Shown: piece by piece, positions 4,365 to 5,595 of the stretch
How the letters are laid out: each line of letters starts with the position of its first letter
Numbering within the stretch: position 1 is the stretch's first letter
DNA from: DAOTUL01 sp034437435
GTDB taxonomy: Bacteria > Chloroflexota > Anaerolineae > Aggregatilineales > Phototrophicaceae
NCBI GenBank assembly: GCA_964417785.1
Contig: CAYQJO010000276.1
Span: forward strand, 1-5,595
Length of the DNA stretch: 5,595 nucleotides
Direction: 5' to 3'
Position numbers and translations under genes: made by a program
Notes under the pieces: model-generated
Told to the model about the DNA's origin: nothing
Seen by the model: the letters and a program-made list of their open reading frames with translations, nothing else
Database searches by the model: none

Positions 4365-5595
4365 GACTTGGTCGGCGGCTTCACCCACAAACACAGTGCA
4401 ACTTCCACCAGAACCAGCACCACACCGGCAAAGATCACCGGCTGGTAACTGCCCATCAGGTCGTAACTCAGGCCAAAGATAATCGGTCCCAGCGATGTCC
4501 CAACGACGAGGATGGTGATGGCAAAACCCCGAATCGCACCGTGATGCAAGCGACCGAATAAATCGGCCCATACCGTACCGTCGAAGGGGCCGCCGATACC
4601 CATAATCAAGCCGAAACCGACGGCATAGATCACCAGCATCCACATTTCAACCATCACCATCGACACCAACATGGTACCGATGAGCGCTAGCAGTTGGGCA
4701 ATCAGCAGGTAGTTGGGCTTCAGCCAGTCTATGACACGTCCGACGACCATGGTCATTCCCGCCGAAATCAAAGACACATAACCGAAGGTCTGTGCCGCCA
4801 CTTGCGCGGAATGTCCGACCTGCTCAAATACCGACACCTGATGGAACACCAACCCGGTCATCCAGGAACCGACCAGAAACCGCCCGAAAAGGAACACCCG
4901 GAAGAGGGTCGTCTGTTGGGCTTCGGCCAGGGTCCAGTTTTCCTCATCGTCCTCGATTTCATCGTCCACACCGACGACCGGCACGGCAGCCCCGTCGGGA
5001 AGCAGGCCGTACTTCTCCGGCTGGTCGCGCATAAGCAATCCCCACAACGGGATCATAACCACGCCTACCCCTACCCCCAGGATGATCCAGGTGGTGCGCC
5101 AGCCAAAAGTCTCGATGGTGGTTTGCAGCCAGGGTAAATACAGCCAGCGGAACAGCGCAAATCCCATCAGTGCCAACCCCATCACCCAGCCGCGCTGGAA
5201 GCGCCACCAGCGGGCAATGGCCGTGCTGCTGACCAGAAACAGCGATCCCTGACCCAACAGACGGATCAGGAGGAAGCTCAAGAACAGGGTCAGTGGTCCC
5301 ATAATGGCCGAAAGCGCCACCAGAACCAGCGAGAACAGCACCACCACCACAAAGCCAACACGGCGGTTGCCATAGCGGTCCACCTGCTTGCCCACCCAGG
5401 TGAGACTGAGGGCGGCAACAAATGTCCCCAGGCTGAAGAGCGACGATACAATTGTACGGGCCAGACCTTCCGAGGCTGCCAGTGGATCGAGAACCTCAAA
5501 AGGCGTCAGATAGGTGTTGACCTGACCGTAAAACTCGTCAATATAATGGTCGATGAACAATGACACGGTGAAGGATTGACCGGGCGATGTCGCCA
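4361..5595 (-). CDS. MFS transporter, 5' end beyond the window
   Basis: A major facilitator superfamily permease with 410 codons in view. A GTG at 5566 could be taken as start, but the frame stays open to the window edge, and the nine codons before it read ATSPGQSFT, the usual end of the first membrane helix in this kind of MFS protein, directly before SLFIDHYIDEF. The true start, with the first helix, is therefore outside. Counting from that GTG: motif A GKQVDRYGNRR (59-69) in the loop between helices 2 and 3, about eleven hydrophobic segments in view, a cytoplasmic middle loop (180-220) with DQPEKYGLLPDG and an acidic run at 201-209, and FGRLHHGAIRGFAI (337-350) then GPIIFGLSYDLMGSY (360-374) in the second half. 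These fit the monocarboxylate/oxalate-formate-like MFS group; the substrate cannot be read from sequence. Residues about 13-34 between the first helix and the VSSLFSLGTF helix appear longer than usual. The stop overlaps the probable S1 promoter. Confidence 0.9.
   Translation of the reverse strand, partial: ATSPGQSFTVSLFIDHYIDEFYGQVNTYLTPFEVLDPLAASEGLARTIVSSLFSLGTFVAALSLTWVGKQVDRYGNRRVGFVVVVLFSLVLVALSAIMGPLTLFLSFLLIRLLGQGSLFLVSSTAIARWWRFQRGWVMGLALMGFALFRWLYLPWLQTTIETFGWRTTWIILGVGVGVVMIPLWGLLMRDQPEKYGLLPDGAAVPVVGVDDEIEDDEENWTLAEAQQTTLFRVFLFGRFLVGSWMTGLVFHQVSVFEQVGHSAQVAAQTFGYVSLISAGMTMVVGRVIDWLKPNYLLIAQLLALIGTMLVSMVMVEMWMLVIYAVGFGLIMGIGGPFDGTVWADLFGRLHHGAIRGFAITILVVGTSLGPIIFGLSYDLMGSYQPVIFAGVVLVLVEVALCLWVKPPTKS

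Overview
The window reads as a compact bacterial chromosome segment of moderate GC (coding parts near 55% by eye, the large intergenic gap clearly AT-richer). The gene content is core information-processing: a DUF177/YceD protein, the primary sigma factor and an S1-type ribosomal protein. A small antibiotic-biosynthesis-monooxygenase (ABM)-fold protein and an MFS transporter flank them. The sigma factor with a long acidic head in place of a normal region 1.1, the four-domain S1 protein with an acidic tail, and the style of the ABM protein recall Chloroflexota. That lineage call is an impression from protein style, not a demonstrated placement.

Layout: (1) 1-227 holds an orphan minus-strand reading frame without a start, plus a textbook minus-strand terminator. 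(2) 228-545, minus: the ABM-fold protein, start fixed by a GGAGGA ribosome binding site. (3) 546-1115: AT-rich intergenic stretch with no supportable gene. (4) 1116-1145: consensus TTGACA-N18-TATAAT promoter driving a two-gene operon, yceD (1211-1729) and the primary sigma factor rpoD/sigA (1760-2857). (5) 2871-2896: perfect 11-bp hairpin between convergent genes, probably a shared terminator. (6) 2911-4176, minus: S1-type RNA-binding protein. (7) 4177-4364: S1 leader with a promoter overlapping the end of the upstream gene and an intrinsic terminator placed directly before the S1 ribosome binding site. (8) 4361-5595, minus: MFS transporter, 5'-truncated by the window edge.

The central genes form a growth-linked block: YceD family proteins are tied to 23S rRNA/large-subunit biogenesis, the sigma factor directs housekeeping transcription, and S1 helps mRNA binding by the 30S subunit. 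The most interesting non-coding signal is the S1 leader. No room for a promoter exists between its terminator hairpin and the start codon, so S1 transcripts must cross the terminator, which suggests transcription attenuation. No new defence system, CRISPR array, tRNA, rRNA or intact mobile element is visible.
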